From positions 183,450 to 247,449 of the forward strand of contig JAHZHN010000004.1 in the NCBI GenBank assembly GCA_019420275.1: a DNA stretch of 64,000 nucleotides, in the 5' to 3' direction. This DNA comes from Clostridiales bacterium. Lineage in GTDB: Bacteria; Bacillota; Clostridia; Lachnospirales; Lachnospiraceae. Of this stretch, positions 55,148 to 64,000 are shown one piece after another. The notes below the pieces were generated by a model. It made no database searches, was not told where the DNA came from, and was given only the letters and a program-made list of their open reading frames with translations. A program made the position numbers and the translations under genes. Positions within the stretch are counted from its first letter, which is position 1. Each line of letters opens with the position of its first letter.

Positions 55148-55185
55148 CGCCGTCTGCTGGTCGAACGATCAGCAGCGGCGTTTTC
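55148..55185. terminator. Two-way terminator between convergent genes
   Basis: CGCCG and CTGCTG (55148-55159, one bulged T) pair with CAGCAG and CGGCG (55070 + 100 = 55170-55180). A T-run follows on +, and an A-run precedes, so it can serve both strands. Confidence 0.8.
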
Positions 55186-55201
55186 TCAGGTTTTGGGAAG
55201 A

Positions 55202-55591
55202 TTAATCAAATTTGTGCTCTGCTTTTTCCATAAAGGATGCTGCGTCCACGATGAAACGTTCGTGGGTTCCGATGCCAACACGTCCTTTGGCATCTGTCAA
55301 TTCTACATGGAATTCCAGACGTTTGCGGTCGATTTCTGTTAAAGTGCAGTGACAATCGACCTTTCCTCCGACCGGGGTAGCGGATACATGAGCAATGTTC
55401 AGCTTCGTGCCGACGGTTGTCATGCCGTCATCCAGTTTGTCAGACAGAAGAGCTACGGCTGCACGTTCAATCAGGGTGCACATGGCAGGAGTCGCATAGA
55501 CTGGTAGACTTCCGCTTCCCCATGTCTTAGCCGTATTTCCCGTTACCACTTCTTCAGATAATGTAATCTCGTCTCCAATTTGAATATTCAT
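55202..55591 (-). CDS. FlK-like hotdog thioesterase
   Basis: 129 residues from ATG 55591, after AGGAGGG. The family includes fluoroacetyl-CoA thioesterase; here the Thr of YATPAMC, the Glu of LIERAA and the His of GTHERF fit the Thr-Glu-His triad. In gut bacteria such enzymes are general acyl-CoA thioesterases; the substrate is not known. Confidence 0.8.
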   Translation of the reverse strand: MNIQIGDEITLSEEVVTGNTAKTWGSGSLPVYATPAMCTLIERAAVALLSDKLDDGMTTVGTKLNIAHVSATPVGGKVDCHCTLTEIDRKRLEFHVELTDAKGRVGIGTHERFIVDAASFMEKAEHKFD

Positions 55592-55728
55592 AAAAACCCT
55601 CCTATGTTTCATACATTTTAGCTTAATCAAAGTATATCAAAGATGCAGAAAAATGCTATAGTTTTTTACATAAAACATTAAGAATTTATAAAAAAGAACA
55701 GAATATGGCGCAAAGGGAGGGAGAGATA

Positions 55729-55737
55729 TGCTATAAT
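55729..55737 (+). promoter_or_regulatory. Extended -10 promoter
   Basis: TGCTATAAT (55729-55737): extended TGn plus perfect -10. No strong -35. Confidence 0.65.
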
Positions 55738-55783
55738 GTCCGATAGAACAAAGGATAATGTATACTCTGAGAGGAGGAAACGA

Positions 55784-56395
55784 TTGAAATTATACTTGAT
55801 TCGTCACGGAGAAACGGACTGGAATAAAATGCGCAGACTGCAGGGAAGATCCAATGTGAGCCTTAATGAGCATGGAAGGGAACTTGCACGGCTGACGAAG
55901 GAAGGATTGAAAGATATTCCTTTTGATGCGGCATACACGAGTCCTCTGGACAGAGCTGCAGAAACCGGTAAAATCATCTTGGAAGGACGAAATCTGCCCC
56001 TTCACAAAGACTGGCGTCTGGCAGAAGCGGATTTTGGAAAGTATGAAGGCATCAGAGAACAAGAATTAAGGCAGAGGAACGATCCTTTTATGAAATTTTT
56101 TGATGATCCGGAGAATTTCCACAAAACGGGAGGAGCAGAGGATCATAAAGACGTTATGGACAGAGCCGAAGATTTTCTGGAAAATGTGGTTCTTCCTGGG
56201 GAAGCTAAATTTAAACATATGGTAATATTTTCTCACGGCGCTTGGATTCATGGCTTTTTGACCAAAATATATCATAGAGATGTAAAGGATTTTTGGCATG
56301 CGCCAAGGCAGGAGAACTGCGGGGTTTCAATAATAGAGATACAGAACGGCAAATGCAGAGTCCTGAAGGAATCAAAAATATTTTATTCTGTTTGA
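55784..56395 (+). CDS. Histidine phosphatase family protein (TTG start)
   Basis: 203 residues. The start is TTG 55784, six bases after AGGAGG, which makes the protein begin MKLYLIRHGETDWN; the RHGE motif holds the phosphorylated histidine. A frame open from 55736 begins inside the promoter. FSHGAWIHGF holds the second histidine and YTSPLDRAAET a conserved Arg. Acts on small phosphate esters or sugar phosphates; substrate unknown. Confidence 0.88.
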   Translation: MKLYLIRHGETDWNKMRRLQGRSNVSLNEHGRELARLTKEGLKDIPFDAAYTSPLDRAAETGKIILEGRNLPLHKDWRLAEADFGKYEGIREQELRQRNDPFMKFFDDPENFHKTGGAEDHKDVMDRAEDFLENVVLPGEAKFKHMVIFSHGAWIHGFLTKIYHRDVKDFWHAPRQENCGVSIIEIQNGKCRVLKESKIFYSV

Positions 56396-56411
56396 TATAA
56401 AGGAGATGAAG

Positions 56412-56864
56412 ATGACAAAGAATCAATTTATCCGTGAACTGCGGGAAGCTCTGGAAGGAACGGTTCCTTCGTCGATCATAGAAGAGAATATAGCGTATTA
56501 TGAGGATTATTTTAGGACGCAGACGTCTCAGGGAAAGACAGAGAGAGAAATCTGCGAAGCTTTGGGAAGCCCAAGATTGATTGCAAAATCAATTGCGGAA
56601 GCGAATGGAAATGAGGAGAATGTGTACTATGAGCATACATTTGATGAGTCCAGCAATTGGGGACATGATGAGCAAAGAGAAAAAATCAGAATCTTTGATT
56701 TGAATTCCTGGAAAGTTAAATTAGGATGTTTTTTATCTGTAATCGTGGTACTCTTGGTTCTTTATGCGGTGCTTCATGTTTTTGCGGCAGTCATGGCAAT
56801 TTTTAGTCCAATCATTTTGGCAGCACTGATTATTTATCTGGTTTACCGGATGGTGAGACGATAA
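56412..56864 (+). CDS. DUF1700 family membrane protein
   Basis: 150 residues from ATG 56412, six bases after AAGGAG (56406 is too close). The N-terminal helical domain (QFIRELREALEG ... EENIAYYEDYF ... EREICEALGSPRLIAKSI) is the DUF1700 pattern. Two membrane helices finish the protein. Members often pair with PadR regulators or DUF4097 proteins, but none is here. Confidence 0.85.
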   Translation: MTKNQFIRELREALEGTVPSSIIEENIAYYEDYFRTQTSQGKTEREICEALGSPRLIAKSIAEANGNEENVYYEHTFDESSNWGHDEQREKIRIFDLNSWKVKLGCFLSVIVVLLVLYAVLHVFAAVMAIFSPIILAALIIYLVYRMVRR

Positions 56865-56885
56865 CAGCAGATGGGAAGGGTGAAT

Positions 56886-58019
56886 ATGGATATCATACAG
56901 GAAGCGGAAAACATAGAAGAGGAAGTTGTTTTGTTTCGGCGGGAATTGCATCAATATCCGGAAATATCTGGTCATGAGGTGATGACAACGGAATATATTC
57001 GGGAGCATTTGGAAAAATGGGACATTTCTTATCGCTTGATGGAGCCGACGGGTGTGATTGCTGTACTGGGCAGCGGTCCGTCAACGACGGCTTTACGGGC
57101 AGATATGGATGCTTTGGAAATCCGGGAGGAAACAGAACTCTCTTTTCAGTCCCAGAATACAGGATGTATGCATGCCTGTGGACATGATGGGCATACAGCT
57201 ATTTTGTTAGCTGCGGCAAAAATTTTAAAAGAACATGAAGATGAACTGGATCACAGGATTATGCTGGTGTTTCAGCCGGCAGAGGAAACGGCTCAGGGAG
57301 CAGCTGATCTTTTGGAAACGGGAATCTTAAACCAGGCAGATAAAATATTTGGACTTCATATTTTTTCGGGGATTGAAAAAGGGAAAATATCATTAGAACC
57401 AGGTGCGAGGATGGCAGCTACTAACTGGTTTTCCATTCGCATTGGAGGAAAATCGGGACATGCGGGAAAACCGCAGGAATGTGTTGACGCGGTCGTGGTC
57501 GCAGCATCTCTTGCCATGAATCTTCAGACGATCATAAGCCGAAGCATCAATCCGCTGGAAAGCGCTGTTTTGACGATCGGAAGAATGGAAGCCGGAACAG
57601 CAAGAAATATTATAGCTGGAGAAGCGGTGCTGGAAGGTACCGTGCGGACATTTTCAAAGCATGTGGAGGAGAAAATCCGGGACAGAATGGAAAAGATGAC
57701 AGAGGCTGCAGCACAGATGTATCATGCAGAAATTTCTTTGGATTTTCAGCCGGCGAGTCATCCAGCTCTTCGAAATGATGAAGAAGCGGTAAAAGAAGTG
57801 ATGAAAAAGGCGGTTACAGTATTTCCAGAAAAAGATTTCGTGCATGTTCCGCCGATGATGCTGGGAGAGGATTTTTCTAATTATCTGGAAACCATGAAAG
57901 GATGCTTTGCTTTTATTGGCGGCGGAGGGAAATATCCGAATCATCACAGTATGTTTGATTTTGATGAGGACGTCCTGGTCCAGGGAGTGAAACTGATGCT
58001 TGTATTTGCTTTGGTGTAG
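56886..58019 (+). CDS. M20 family amidohydrolase
   Basis: 377 residues from ATG 56886, after GGGAAGGGTGA. RRELHQYPEISGHE, LRADMDALEI, MHACGHDGHTA and VFQPAEE are the metal-binding and catalytic motifs of the M20D group (hippurate, IAA-amino acid and N-acetyl-diaminopimelate hydrolases). It removes acyl groups from amino acids. Substrate not certain. Confidence 0.9.
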   Translation: MDIIQEAENIEEEVVLFRRELHQYPEISGHEVMTTEYIREHLEKWDISYRLMEPTGVIAVLGSGPSTTALRADMDALEIREETELSFQSQNTGCMHACGHDGHTAILLAAAKILKEHEDELDHRIMLVFQPAEETAQGAADLLETGILNQADKIFGLHIFSGIEKGKISLEPGARMAATNWFSIRIGGKSGHAGKPQECVDAVVVAASLAMNLQTIISRSINPLESAVLTIGRMEAGTARNIIAGEAVLEGTVRTFSKHVEEKIRDRMEKMTEAAAQMYHAEISLDFQPASHPALRNDEEAVKEVMKKAVTVFPEKDFVHVPPMMLGEDFSNYLETMKGCFAFIGGGGKYPNHHSMFDFDEDVLVQGVKLMLVFALV

Positions 58020-58038
58020 AAACTCAAACAAGAACTAG

Positions 58039-58067
58039 TTGAGGCATAAGGAAACATATGATATAAT
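58039..58067 (+). promoter_or_regulatory. Promoter of thrC
   Basis: TTGAGG (58039-58044), 17 bp spacer, TATAAT (58062-58067) with extended TGA. Confidence 0.8.
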
Positions 58068-58117
58068 CAGAAACCAAAAGAAACCGAAAGATAATTGAGA
58101 AGAAAAGGCAGGGAGAT

Positions 58118-59605
58118 ATGAATTTAGTTTATCGTAGTACAAGAAATGGAGAAGAGACAGCAACTGCATCAGAAGCGATCTTGAAAGGACTGACAAGCGA
58201 CGGAGGGCTTTTTGTTCCGGATTGTATTCCGAAACTGGGAGTTCCGCTGGGAAATCTGGCAAAGATGTCATATCAGGAAATTGCTTACGCTGTTATGAAA
58301 GAATTCTTAACAGACTTTACAGAGGAAGAACTGAAATACTGTATTAAAAACGCATATGATGATAAATTTGATACAAAAGAAATTGCGCCTATGGTAAAAG
58401 TAGGTGACGCATATTTTCTGGAATTGTTCCATGGAGCTACCATCGCGTTTAAGGATATGGCTCTGTCTATTTTGCCATATCTGCTGGTAACGTCTGCGAA
58501 GAAGAATCATGTGAAAAACGAGATCGTAATTCTTACGGCAACATCAGGAGATACAGGAAAAGCAGCGCTGGCAGGATTTGCTGATGTGCCGGGAACGAAG
58601 ATCATTGTATTTTATCCAAAATCCGGCGTAAGCCCGATTCAGGAAAAGCAAATGGTGACGCAGAAAGGAAACAATACCTACGTAATCGGCATTCATGGTA
58701 ATTTTGACGACGCACAGACAAGTGTAAAACAGATGTTTGCCAATAAGAACCTGGCAAAAGAAATGGATCAGGCAGGATATCAGTTCTCATCTGCAAACTC
58801 TATTAACATTGGCCGTCTGGTGCCGCAGATTGTCTATTATGTAAAAGCATACGGAGATATGCTGAAAAATGGAGCACTGAAAGAAGGAGAGCCGATGAAT
58901 GTTGTTGTTCCAACAGGAAACTTTGGTAATATCCTGGCATCTTTCTACGCAAAACAGATGGGAATTCCGATCGGAAAATTTATCTGTGCATCAAATAAAA
59001 ATAAAGTATTATTTGATTTCTTCCAGACTGGATCTTATGACAGAAGGAGAGAATTTTATGTTACCACTTCTCCGTCTATGGATATCCTGATTTCTAGTAA
59101 TCTGGAGAGAATGATTTATCGGATTACCGGAAATGATGCGAAGAAATGTTCTGAATTTATGCAGGCGTTAACAAAAGACGGCGTATACACGATCACGGAA
59201 GAGATGAAGAAAGGACTGTCTGAGTTCTACGGCGGATATGCCACAGAAGAAGAAACAGCGGAAAAGATTAAAGAAGTGTATGAGAAAGATGATTATATCA
59301 TGGATACACATACAGCGGTGGCAGCAGTTGCTTATGATAAATATAAAGCAGAAACAGGTGATGAGACACCGTCTGTGATCGCCTCAACTGCAAGCCCATA
59401 TAAATTTACAAGAAGTGTTATGGACGCCATTCGTCCGGGATGCAAAGACACAACAGATTTCGAACTCGTTGATGCATTAAAAGAAATTTCTGGTGTAGAA
59501 GTTCCAAAAGCCATTGAGGAAATCAGGACTGCGCCAATTCTTCATAATACAGAGTGTGATATTGACAAGATGGAAGATGAAGTCAAGAAAATTCTCGGTA
59601 TTTAA
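58118..59605 (+). CDS. thrC: Threonine synthase
   Basis: 495 residues, PLP enzyme that turns O-phosphohomoserine into threonine. YRSTRNGEE at the start and FHGATIAFKDMALS (PLP lysine, about residue 113) with ATSGDTGKAAL match the long ThrC type found in E. coli and fungi. GGGAG precedes the ATG. It stands alone between promoter and terminator. Confidence 0.93.
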   Translation: MNLVYRSTRNGEETATASEAILKGLTSDGGLFVPDCIPKLGVPLGNLAKMSYQEIAYAVMKEFLTDFTEEELKYCIKNAYDDKFDTKEIAPMVKVGDAYFLELFHGATIAFKDMALSILPYLLVTSAKKNHVKNEIVILTATSGDTGKAALAGFADVPGTKIIVFYPKSGVSPIQEKQMVTQKGNNTYVIGIHGNFDDAQTSVKQMFANKNLAKEMDQAGYQFSSANSINIGRLVPQIVYYVKAYGDMLKNGALKEGEPMNVVVPTGNFGNILASFYAKQMGIPIGKFICASNKNKVLFDFFQTGSYDRRREFYVTTSPSMDILISSNLERMIYRITGNDAKKCSEFMQALTKDGVYTITEEMKKGLSEFYGGYATEEETAEKIKEVYEKDDYIMDTHTAVAAVAYDKYKAETGDETPSVIASTASPYKFTRSVMDAIRPGCKDTTDFELVDALKEISGVEVPKAIEEIRTAPILHNTECDIDKMEDEVKKILGI

Positions 59606-59627
59606 TAAAATTTAAACCGTATAAGAT

Positions 59628-59663
59628 AAAAAAGCAATTCATAAAAATGGGTTGCTTTTTTTC
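59628..59663 (+). terminator. Intrinsic terminator after thrC
   Basis: AAAAAAGCAA (about 59628-59636) pairs with TTGCTTTTTT (59652-59661), then TTC. Confidence 0.88.
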
Positions 59664-59974
59664 TTTTATAGTGATACATTAATATATAAGATAGATGGAA
59701 AAAAATTACAATTCTTACAAGTTCAGGTCGATGATTGATTCCCAGGAGATTTTTACAATTGAATAAGACCATTTTCCGGTACATTCGTATCGACATATCC
59801 CGCCAGGATCTGAATTCAGGGAGCGAAATAAGGATATGATAATGAGACTTCTGCATGGTCATGGAGGTGAGTGCAGCCTGTCATAGGAATGAGGGGAGCC
59901 AGGAGGCTATGAGACATCTTTGTCTGCCGGGAGATGAGGGAGAACCCAGTTGTACAGGAAAAAGGAGTAGGTGG
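59664..59974 (+). other. Long leader before the surface protein, unassigned
   Basis: About 310 bases without a gene. The last 120 bases are G-rich with repeated GGAG/GAGG blocks and could fold, but they match no riboswitch I know. A frame open from 59855 runs into the gene but has no suitable start. AATATATAAG near 59685 is a weak -10. Confidence 0.35.
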
Positions 59975-62900
59975 ATGAAGAAGAAAAGTATGAAAACAGT
60001 CTGGAAGATGTTTTTTTCCGCAGTGATATTCGGGATTATGCTGTTGTGCCCGGGAGAAATTCATGCTCAGATCCACTCAGGGGAAGCGAAAAAGATTGGA
60101 ACATGGTGGGAAGGAAATGGAAAGAGTTTTTCTTCCTTTGGTGACTCCAATGCGTTTCAGGCGGAGGCTTCCTATGGATTTAAGCTAAAGGAAACAAAAG
60201 AGACCAAGACAGTCATAATGAAAGGGAAAAAATCTGACAAGCTTCCGGATCTGGATTTACCGTCCAACGTAGAAAAATTTTTATGGTTTAAGACAGAGGA
60301 AAATCAGGCTGGAAAGATTCAGGTAAAGAAGACCAACATGGAAATTTATCAATGTGAGCCAGACGGAAGCAAGGGGCACTGGGAGCAGGTAGATTTGGTG
60401 CTGACTATTGCTGCAATTGAAAAATATCAGGGCAGAGAAGGATTTGTGGCGATAGGCACTGGTATTTGCGACAGTGCTTATGTAGGAATCGAGGAAATGA
60501 CACTAAGAAGTCAGTTTTATCGTGCAGGGACATCTGTACCGGTTCAGCTAAAAAGTAATATTACACTTCGGGATATTGATGCCAATCAGTATATTGGCGT
60601 AAAGGCAGACAGTGTAAAAGGCCAGTATGTATCAAAAAATACTAAATTAAGTTATACACAGTCACAGGGATTTCACATTTACTATGCGGATTACAGCAAT
60701 AATTATGTCAGTGAAGATTTTACCTGCGCAGGTTTTATTTTTGAGTCAGATAGTTTTGAGTATGTGTTTGGGAAAGTTCGAAGCCAGGGACCGACAAAAG
60801 AAGATCAGTTTGTAGGATCCGGACAGAATATGGTGAAATTTGATTCGGTGGATCCCAAAAAATATATTTCTCAAAAAGGTGAAGAACGCAAAGAAACATC
60901 TAAAATCAGCAGTCTGGCGGGAATATGGACGTACCAGGTTGAGCAGCCAATTGCAGCGGAAATTCCAGAAGCACATTATTATAAACAGTTTGCCTTTCAA
61001 GATCAGGTTGAGGAATGTCTGAAAATCGAGAGTATAAAGGTCTTTGGAGATGATAGTGATGTGTCGGAAGAGTTCGAAATATCGGAGAAACAGAATCTGG
61101 TATCTGCAGTTTTAAAAAATCCAAAAGATCCTAAGTTTTACAGACGGGGTGTCTATCGGCTGGAAATCCAGGTAAGGATGCAGATTCCGGAGAATCCAAC
61201 CAGAGAAAAGCTGGAGACACTGAGAAAACAGTGGAAAAATCATGGACATTATGATGCGTCTGAAACGACAATCACCATTGGAAATACAGCCGAGACGACA
61301 GTAGATGAGAAAACATCGCCAACCAATGAAGCAAAAGTGATCATCGAACTTCCAGAGTCCGAGCCGGATGTGCCCGGAATGAAGATAACCAAGACAGCAC
61401 AGCCTTATGAATATCAGGTCGGTGATGTCGTGAAATATACGGTTAGAGCAGAAAATGTGAATCAGGAGGCAGGCACAGCATATTTTATAATCCAGGATTT
61501 GTCTCTTCCGGAATATGTAAAGATTATAGAAAATTCGTTTCAGATTACGGGAATAGAAGAAGAAAATTATATATTGGAAATAAAAGGAAATGGATGGATC
61601 TTAAAATCCAAAGGAAATTATGAACTGCCCAAAAACAGAGCAGTTACTATATCATATCAGGCAGAGGCAAGCGCTGACTCCAATGGAAAGCTGGCGGACA
61701 ATACAGCAAAGGCATGGGCAGCGGGAGTTTTGGAAAGGGAAGATCACTGTCAGATTTACGTAAACTCTCCGAAACTTCATATAACGAAGGAAGCACCGGA
61801 AAAAGTATATCAAAAAGGAGAGATGATCGCATATCAGGCTGTTTTAGAGAACAGGAATGAAGGGACTTTCATGAAAAATGTGGAGATAGAGGATGAGATC
61901 AGAACAGATGGTGTCGTTTTGATTCCGGGAAGCCTTGCTGTCATAGCCGATGGAAGGGATATCACAAAGCAGTGTTCCATTTCTTATGAAAAAGACGGCA
62001 GCGGTTTTCGGATTCAGACAGAGTGCTGCCTGAAGAAAGGAAATATTCCGGCATTGGACACTTCATTGGGAGAGAGACCATTGGAATATCAGAAGCTTAC
62101 GTATGCAGATCAGATTCAGGTTCATTATCAGACAATGGCAGAAAAAGATGGTCTGGAAGGAAAAGAGATCTTCAATCGGATCAAAGCACCGGCAACCGAT
62201 AATATCAATGGTGAAAAGATCCGGGAAGATGATACGATTCCATCAGGAGGAGATGAAGCCGAAGAAAGTGTGAAACTGAAAGCGCCAAAACTCCAAATTA
62301 TAAAAAAATCTGATCAGAAAGTATATGGAATTGGGCAGACAGGAAACTATATGCTGAAAATAACACAGCAAAATGAAGATCTTGTGGCAGAGAATCTTGT
62401 GATTTCTGATGAGTTTGATCAGGATGGGGCAGTAATTTCTGGAATTAAAATAAAATATAATGGAGAGGATATTACATCGTCCTGCAGGACAGATGCATCA
62501 GAAACTGCTTTTTTCATAGAAACAGGAAGGAATCTGGGACACGGAGATGAAATGGAGGTGACTTATCAGGTGCTTTTTCAGGAGAAGACAGATGATAAAC
62601 TGAAAAATACAGCTAAAGTTGAAAGCAGCAATACACCAGGAGATCAGGATGTAAACATAGTAGAAATACAGCCGCCGCTGCTGAAGATTCAAAAAACAGC
62701 CGGACAGAATTCTTATAAAAAGGGAGAAAAGGGAACCTATGAACTGCGGGTGACCCAGGAAAACAGCGGCGCAGTTGCCCATGGCGTCGTGATAGAAGAT
62801 GTTTTTGAAAAAGGAGGGATGGAAATTCAGGATATCCGGGTGAAATATAACGGTAAAGATATAACTGGACAGTGTAAAATTACAGAAGGATCCGGGGGGA

Positions 62901-63628
62901 ATCAATTTAAAATTGCAACAGGAAAAGATATAGCCCAAAAGGATGAGATTGTTGTAACATATCGTGTCTGGTTTCGGACAGCAGAGACAGGAAATGTGAG
63001 AAATAAGGCTTCTGCCTATTCCAATGATGCTCCAAAGTGTCAGGATGAATATACGGTGAGTTTGGAAGAAATAAGACCGGAGCTTTCTATTGAAAAAACT
63101 ACTGAGAAAAGGAATTATCATGTAGGAGAAACCTGCATTTATCGTGTTACAGTAACGCAGACGAAGGAAGGGGCAAAGGCAGAAAAGATTGTGATTGTGG
63201 ACCGCTTGTCCAGTCAGGATGTGAAAATACAGGAAGACACAATAAAGATAACAGGACCGGATGGAAGGGATATGACAAAACAGTGTAAGATTTCATTTTT
63301 GAATGGAGCGTATCGGATAGAAACCGGAATAAACTTATCTTTCGGAGAAAAAATTAAAATTCAGTATCAAGTGAAACTTTTGCCTTCCAGTGAGGGGAAA
63401 GAAATCGTTAATACGGTACAGGCAGAAGGGCAGAACGCAGATCTTGTAACGGCAGAACATGACATTAAAGTCAGCAGTCCAAAACTAATTTCTGGGTCAG
63501 GAAAATCTTTTGGAAGCAGTTCTCCGAGAACAGGTGACCGAGGCCCCGGAAAATGGATTTCAGCGGCAGTCATTGCCGGCGCATGCCTTGTTTTTTTATT
63601 GAGAAAAAGGTATAATAAAAAAAAATAA
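59975..63628 (+). CDS. Sortase-anchored surface protein with five DUF11-like repeats
   Basis: 1217 residues from ATG 59975, after AAAGGAG. A signal peptide (FFSAVIFGIMLL ... GEIHA) ends near residue 31. An N-terminal region of about 430 residues has no clear family. Five units follow, each opening with a Lys-containing strand and a Y-x-x-G turn: ITKTAQPYEYQVGD, ITKEAPEKVYQKGE, IIKKSDQKVYGIGQ, IQKTAGQNSYKKGE and IEKTTEKRNYHVGE. The paired Lys and later Asn fit isopeptide-forming DUF11-type domains. The end is SPRTGD, a hydrophobic helix and RKRYNKKK, a sortase sorting signal. Likely a stalk-like adhesin; ligand unknown. Confidence 0.85.
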   Translation: MKKKSMKTVWKMFFSAVIFGIMLLCPGEIHAQIHSGEAKKIGTWWEGNGKSFSSFGDSNAFQAEASYGFKLKETKETKTVIMKGKKSDKLPDLDLPSNVEKFLWFKTEENQAGKIQVKKTNMEIYQCEPDGSKGHWEQVDLVLTIAAIEKYQGREGFVAIGTGICDSAYVGIEEMTLRSQFYRAGTSVPVQLKSNITLRDIDANQYIGVKADSVKGQYVSKNTKLSYTQSQGFHIYYADYSNNYVSEDFTCAGFIFESDSFEYVFGKVRSQGPTKEDQFVGSGQNMVKFDSVDPKKYISQKGEERKETSKISSLAGIWTYQVEQPIAAEIPEAHYYKQFAFQDQVEECLKIESIKVFGDDSDVSEEFEISEKQNLVSAVLKNPKDPKFYRRGVYRLEIQVRMQIPENPTREKLETLRKQWKNHGHYDASETTITIGNTAETTVDEKTSPTNEAKVIIELPESEPDVPGMKITKTAQPYEYQVGDVVKYTVRAENVNQEAGTAYFIIQDLSLPEYVKIIENSFQITGIEEENYILEIKGNGWILKSKGNYELPKNRAVTISYQAEASADSNGKLADNTAKAWAAGVLEREDHCQIYVNSPKLHITKEAPEKVYQKGEMIAYQAVLENRNEGTFMKNVEIEDEIRTDGVVLIPGSLAVIADGRDITKQCSISYEKDGSGFRIQTECCLKKGNIPALDTSLGERPLEYQKLTYADQIQVHYQTMAEKDGLEGKEIFNRIKAPATDNINGEKIREDDTIPSGGDEAEESVKLKAPKLQIIKKSDQKVYGIGQTGNYMLKITQQNEDLVAENLVISDEFDQDGAVISGIKIKYNGEDITSSCRTDASETAFFIETGRNLGHGDEMEVTYQVLFQEKTDDKLKNTAKVESSNTPGDQDVNIVEIQPPLLKIQKTAGQNSYKKGEKGTYELRVTQENSGAVAHGVVIEDVFEKGGMEIQDIRVKYNGKDITGQCKITEGSGGNQFKIATGKDIAQKDEIVVTYRVWFRTAETGNVRNKASAYSNDAPKCQDEYTVSLEEIRPELSIEKTTEKRNYHVGETCIYRVTVTQTKEGAKAEKIVIVDRLSSQDVKIQEDTIKITGPDGRDMTKQCKISFLNGAYRIETGINLSFGEKIKIQYQVKLLPSSEGKEIVNTVQAEGQNADLVTAEHDIKVSSPKLISGSGKSFGSSSPRTGDRGPGKWISAAVIAGACLVFLLRKRYNKKK

Positions 63629-63643
63629 CAGAGGTGAGCGCGT

Positions 63644-63943
63644 ATGGCAAAAGATTTTTTCGGACGTCTGGAGGAGACGATTTCCACGACAGGAAAGGCA
63701 GCAGCACACAAAGCCAGAGAAGTGGCGGATTCAGCCAAAAGGTATAATGATATCCGCATCGCGAAGAAAGATCTAAATGATCTGTATCGGCAGGTAGGGA
63801 AGAAATATTTTAAGGAGACGATGGACTACCCACAGGCAGAATATATTGATTTGTTTAATCTGATCGAAAAGCTTCAGGGCGATATTGAAATTCTTCAAAA
63901 GGAACTTGACAGGGAAGAAGAGAAAAATAAAAAAGAAGAGTAA
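63644..63943 (+). CDS. Small helical protein, unknown
   Basis: 99 residues, helical and charged, starting MAKDFFGRLEETISTTGK, with a coiled-coil end. GAGGTGAG precedes the ATG. It resembles small phasin-like or apolipophorin-like proteins common in clostridia, but no family is sure. It follows the surface protein by 15 bp. Confidence 0.6.
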   Translation: MAKDFFGRLEETISTTGKAAAHKAREVADSAKRYNDIRIAKKDLNDLYRQVGKKYFKETMDYPQAEYIDLFNLIEKLQGDIEILQKELDREEEKNKKEE

Positions 63944-63945
63944 AA

Positions 63946-64000
63946 AAGAGGGTGTCCCAAAACTATGAATTTTAGATTCAAAGGAAAGGGGCATCCTCTT
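63946..64000 (+). terminator. Intrinsic terminator cut by the window edge
   Basis: AAGAGGGTGTCCC (63946-63958) pairs with GGGGCATCCTCTT (63988-64000), with two G-T pairs and a 29-base loop. The T-run would lie beyond the edge. Confidence 0.7.

Noticed and set aside
59855..59974. 40-residue N-terminal extension of the surface protein
   Set aside because: It is not signal-like; the signal peptide begins at ATG 59975 behind AAAGGAG.
63946..64000. Insertion sequence end at the right edge
   Set aside because: The inverted repeat is only 13 bp around a 29-base loop right after a stop codon, as in a terminator; no transposase is seen.

Overview
The window reads as a chromosomal segment of an anaerobic, low-to-moderate GC Firmicute, most likely a gut Lachnospiraceae. 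Supporting this are strong AGGAGG ribosome sites, TTG/GTG starts, a T-box trp operon with a fused trpGD, small families typical of that group (DUF5688-, DUF4250- and DUF1700-like proteins, zinc-ribbon membrane proteins), an AI-2E exporter and a surface protein ending in an SPRTG sorting signal. Nothing in the sequence fixes the species.

Region A (1-14474) is AT-rich and holds one tightly packed operon of ten complete genes plus the tail of another, all on the + strand: a zinc-ribbon P-loop GTPase, a 1099-residue GAP1-like partner with C-terminal membrane helices, a membrane-anchored exported-domain protein, a degenerate protein kinase, a Sel1-like membrane protein, a polytopic membrane protein, a zinc-ribbon protein, a putative HExxH metallopeptidase, a tubulin/FtsZ-like GTPase and a small membrane protein. 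Region B (14475-20946) is a second cassette: SPFH-SHOCT protein, HerA-like ATPase, very acidic small protein, and a zinc-ribbon/TPR/TIR/membrane protein. A and B together look like a multi-gene, nucleotide-driven conflict (defence) system. I judge this the most novel content here. Its function is inferred, not shown.

Region C (20947-23690) is a decaying peptide-modification locus: a broken radical SAM/SPASM maturase, a degenerate zinc-ribbon ORF with two YASP motifs, and a precursor-like 141-residue protein. An ~80 bp hairpin repeat occurs three times (14691, 21005, 23109). In copies 1 and 3 it follows the 3' end of a radical SAM gene; copy 1 keeps only the last 27 codons of its maturase. Cassette B therefore sits between two direct repeats, and the repeats look like module boundaries and terminators.

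Region D (23700-64000) is ordinary core genome with more GC-rich codon use. It starts with a consensus promoter and a Trp T-box driving trpE-trpGD-trpC-trpF-trpB-trpA, followed by two aminotransferase genes. Next come a DUF5688 gene, an AI-2E exporter, thyA-folA, ilvE, a SpoIID-like peptidoglycan-binding protein, ybaK with a beta carbonic anhydrase, a cell-envelope cluster (amidase, YARHG protein, two zinc-ribbon membrane proteins, DUF4250), a MacB/FtsX-type ABC pair, a GH13 enzyme, RNase Y, a Nudix hydrolase, a SpoIIM-like protein and a reverse-strand DAHP synthase. The end holds an FMN riboswitch with a RibU-type transporter, a hotdog thioesterase (reverse strand), a histidine phosphatase, a DUF1700 protein, an M20 hydrolase, threonine synthase and a sortase-anchored protein with five DUF11-like repeats. 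DAHP synthase, the trp operon and the two aminotransferases together suggest aromatic amino acid synthesis. No tRNA, rRNA, CRISPR array or intact insertion sequence was seen.
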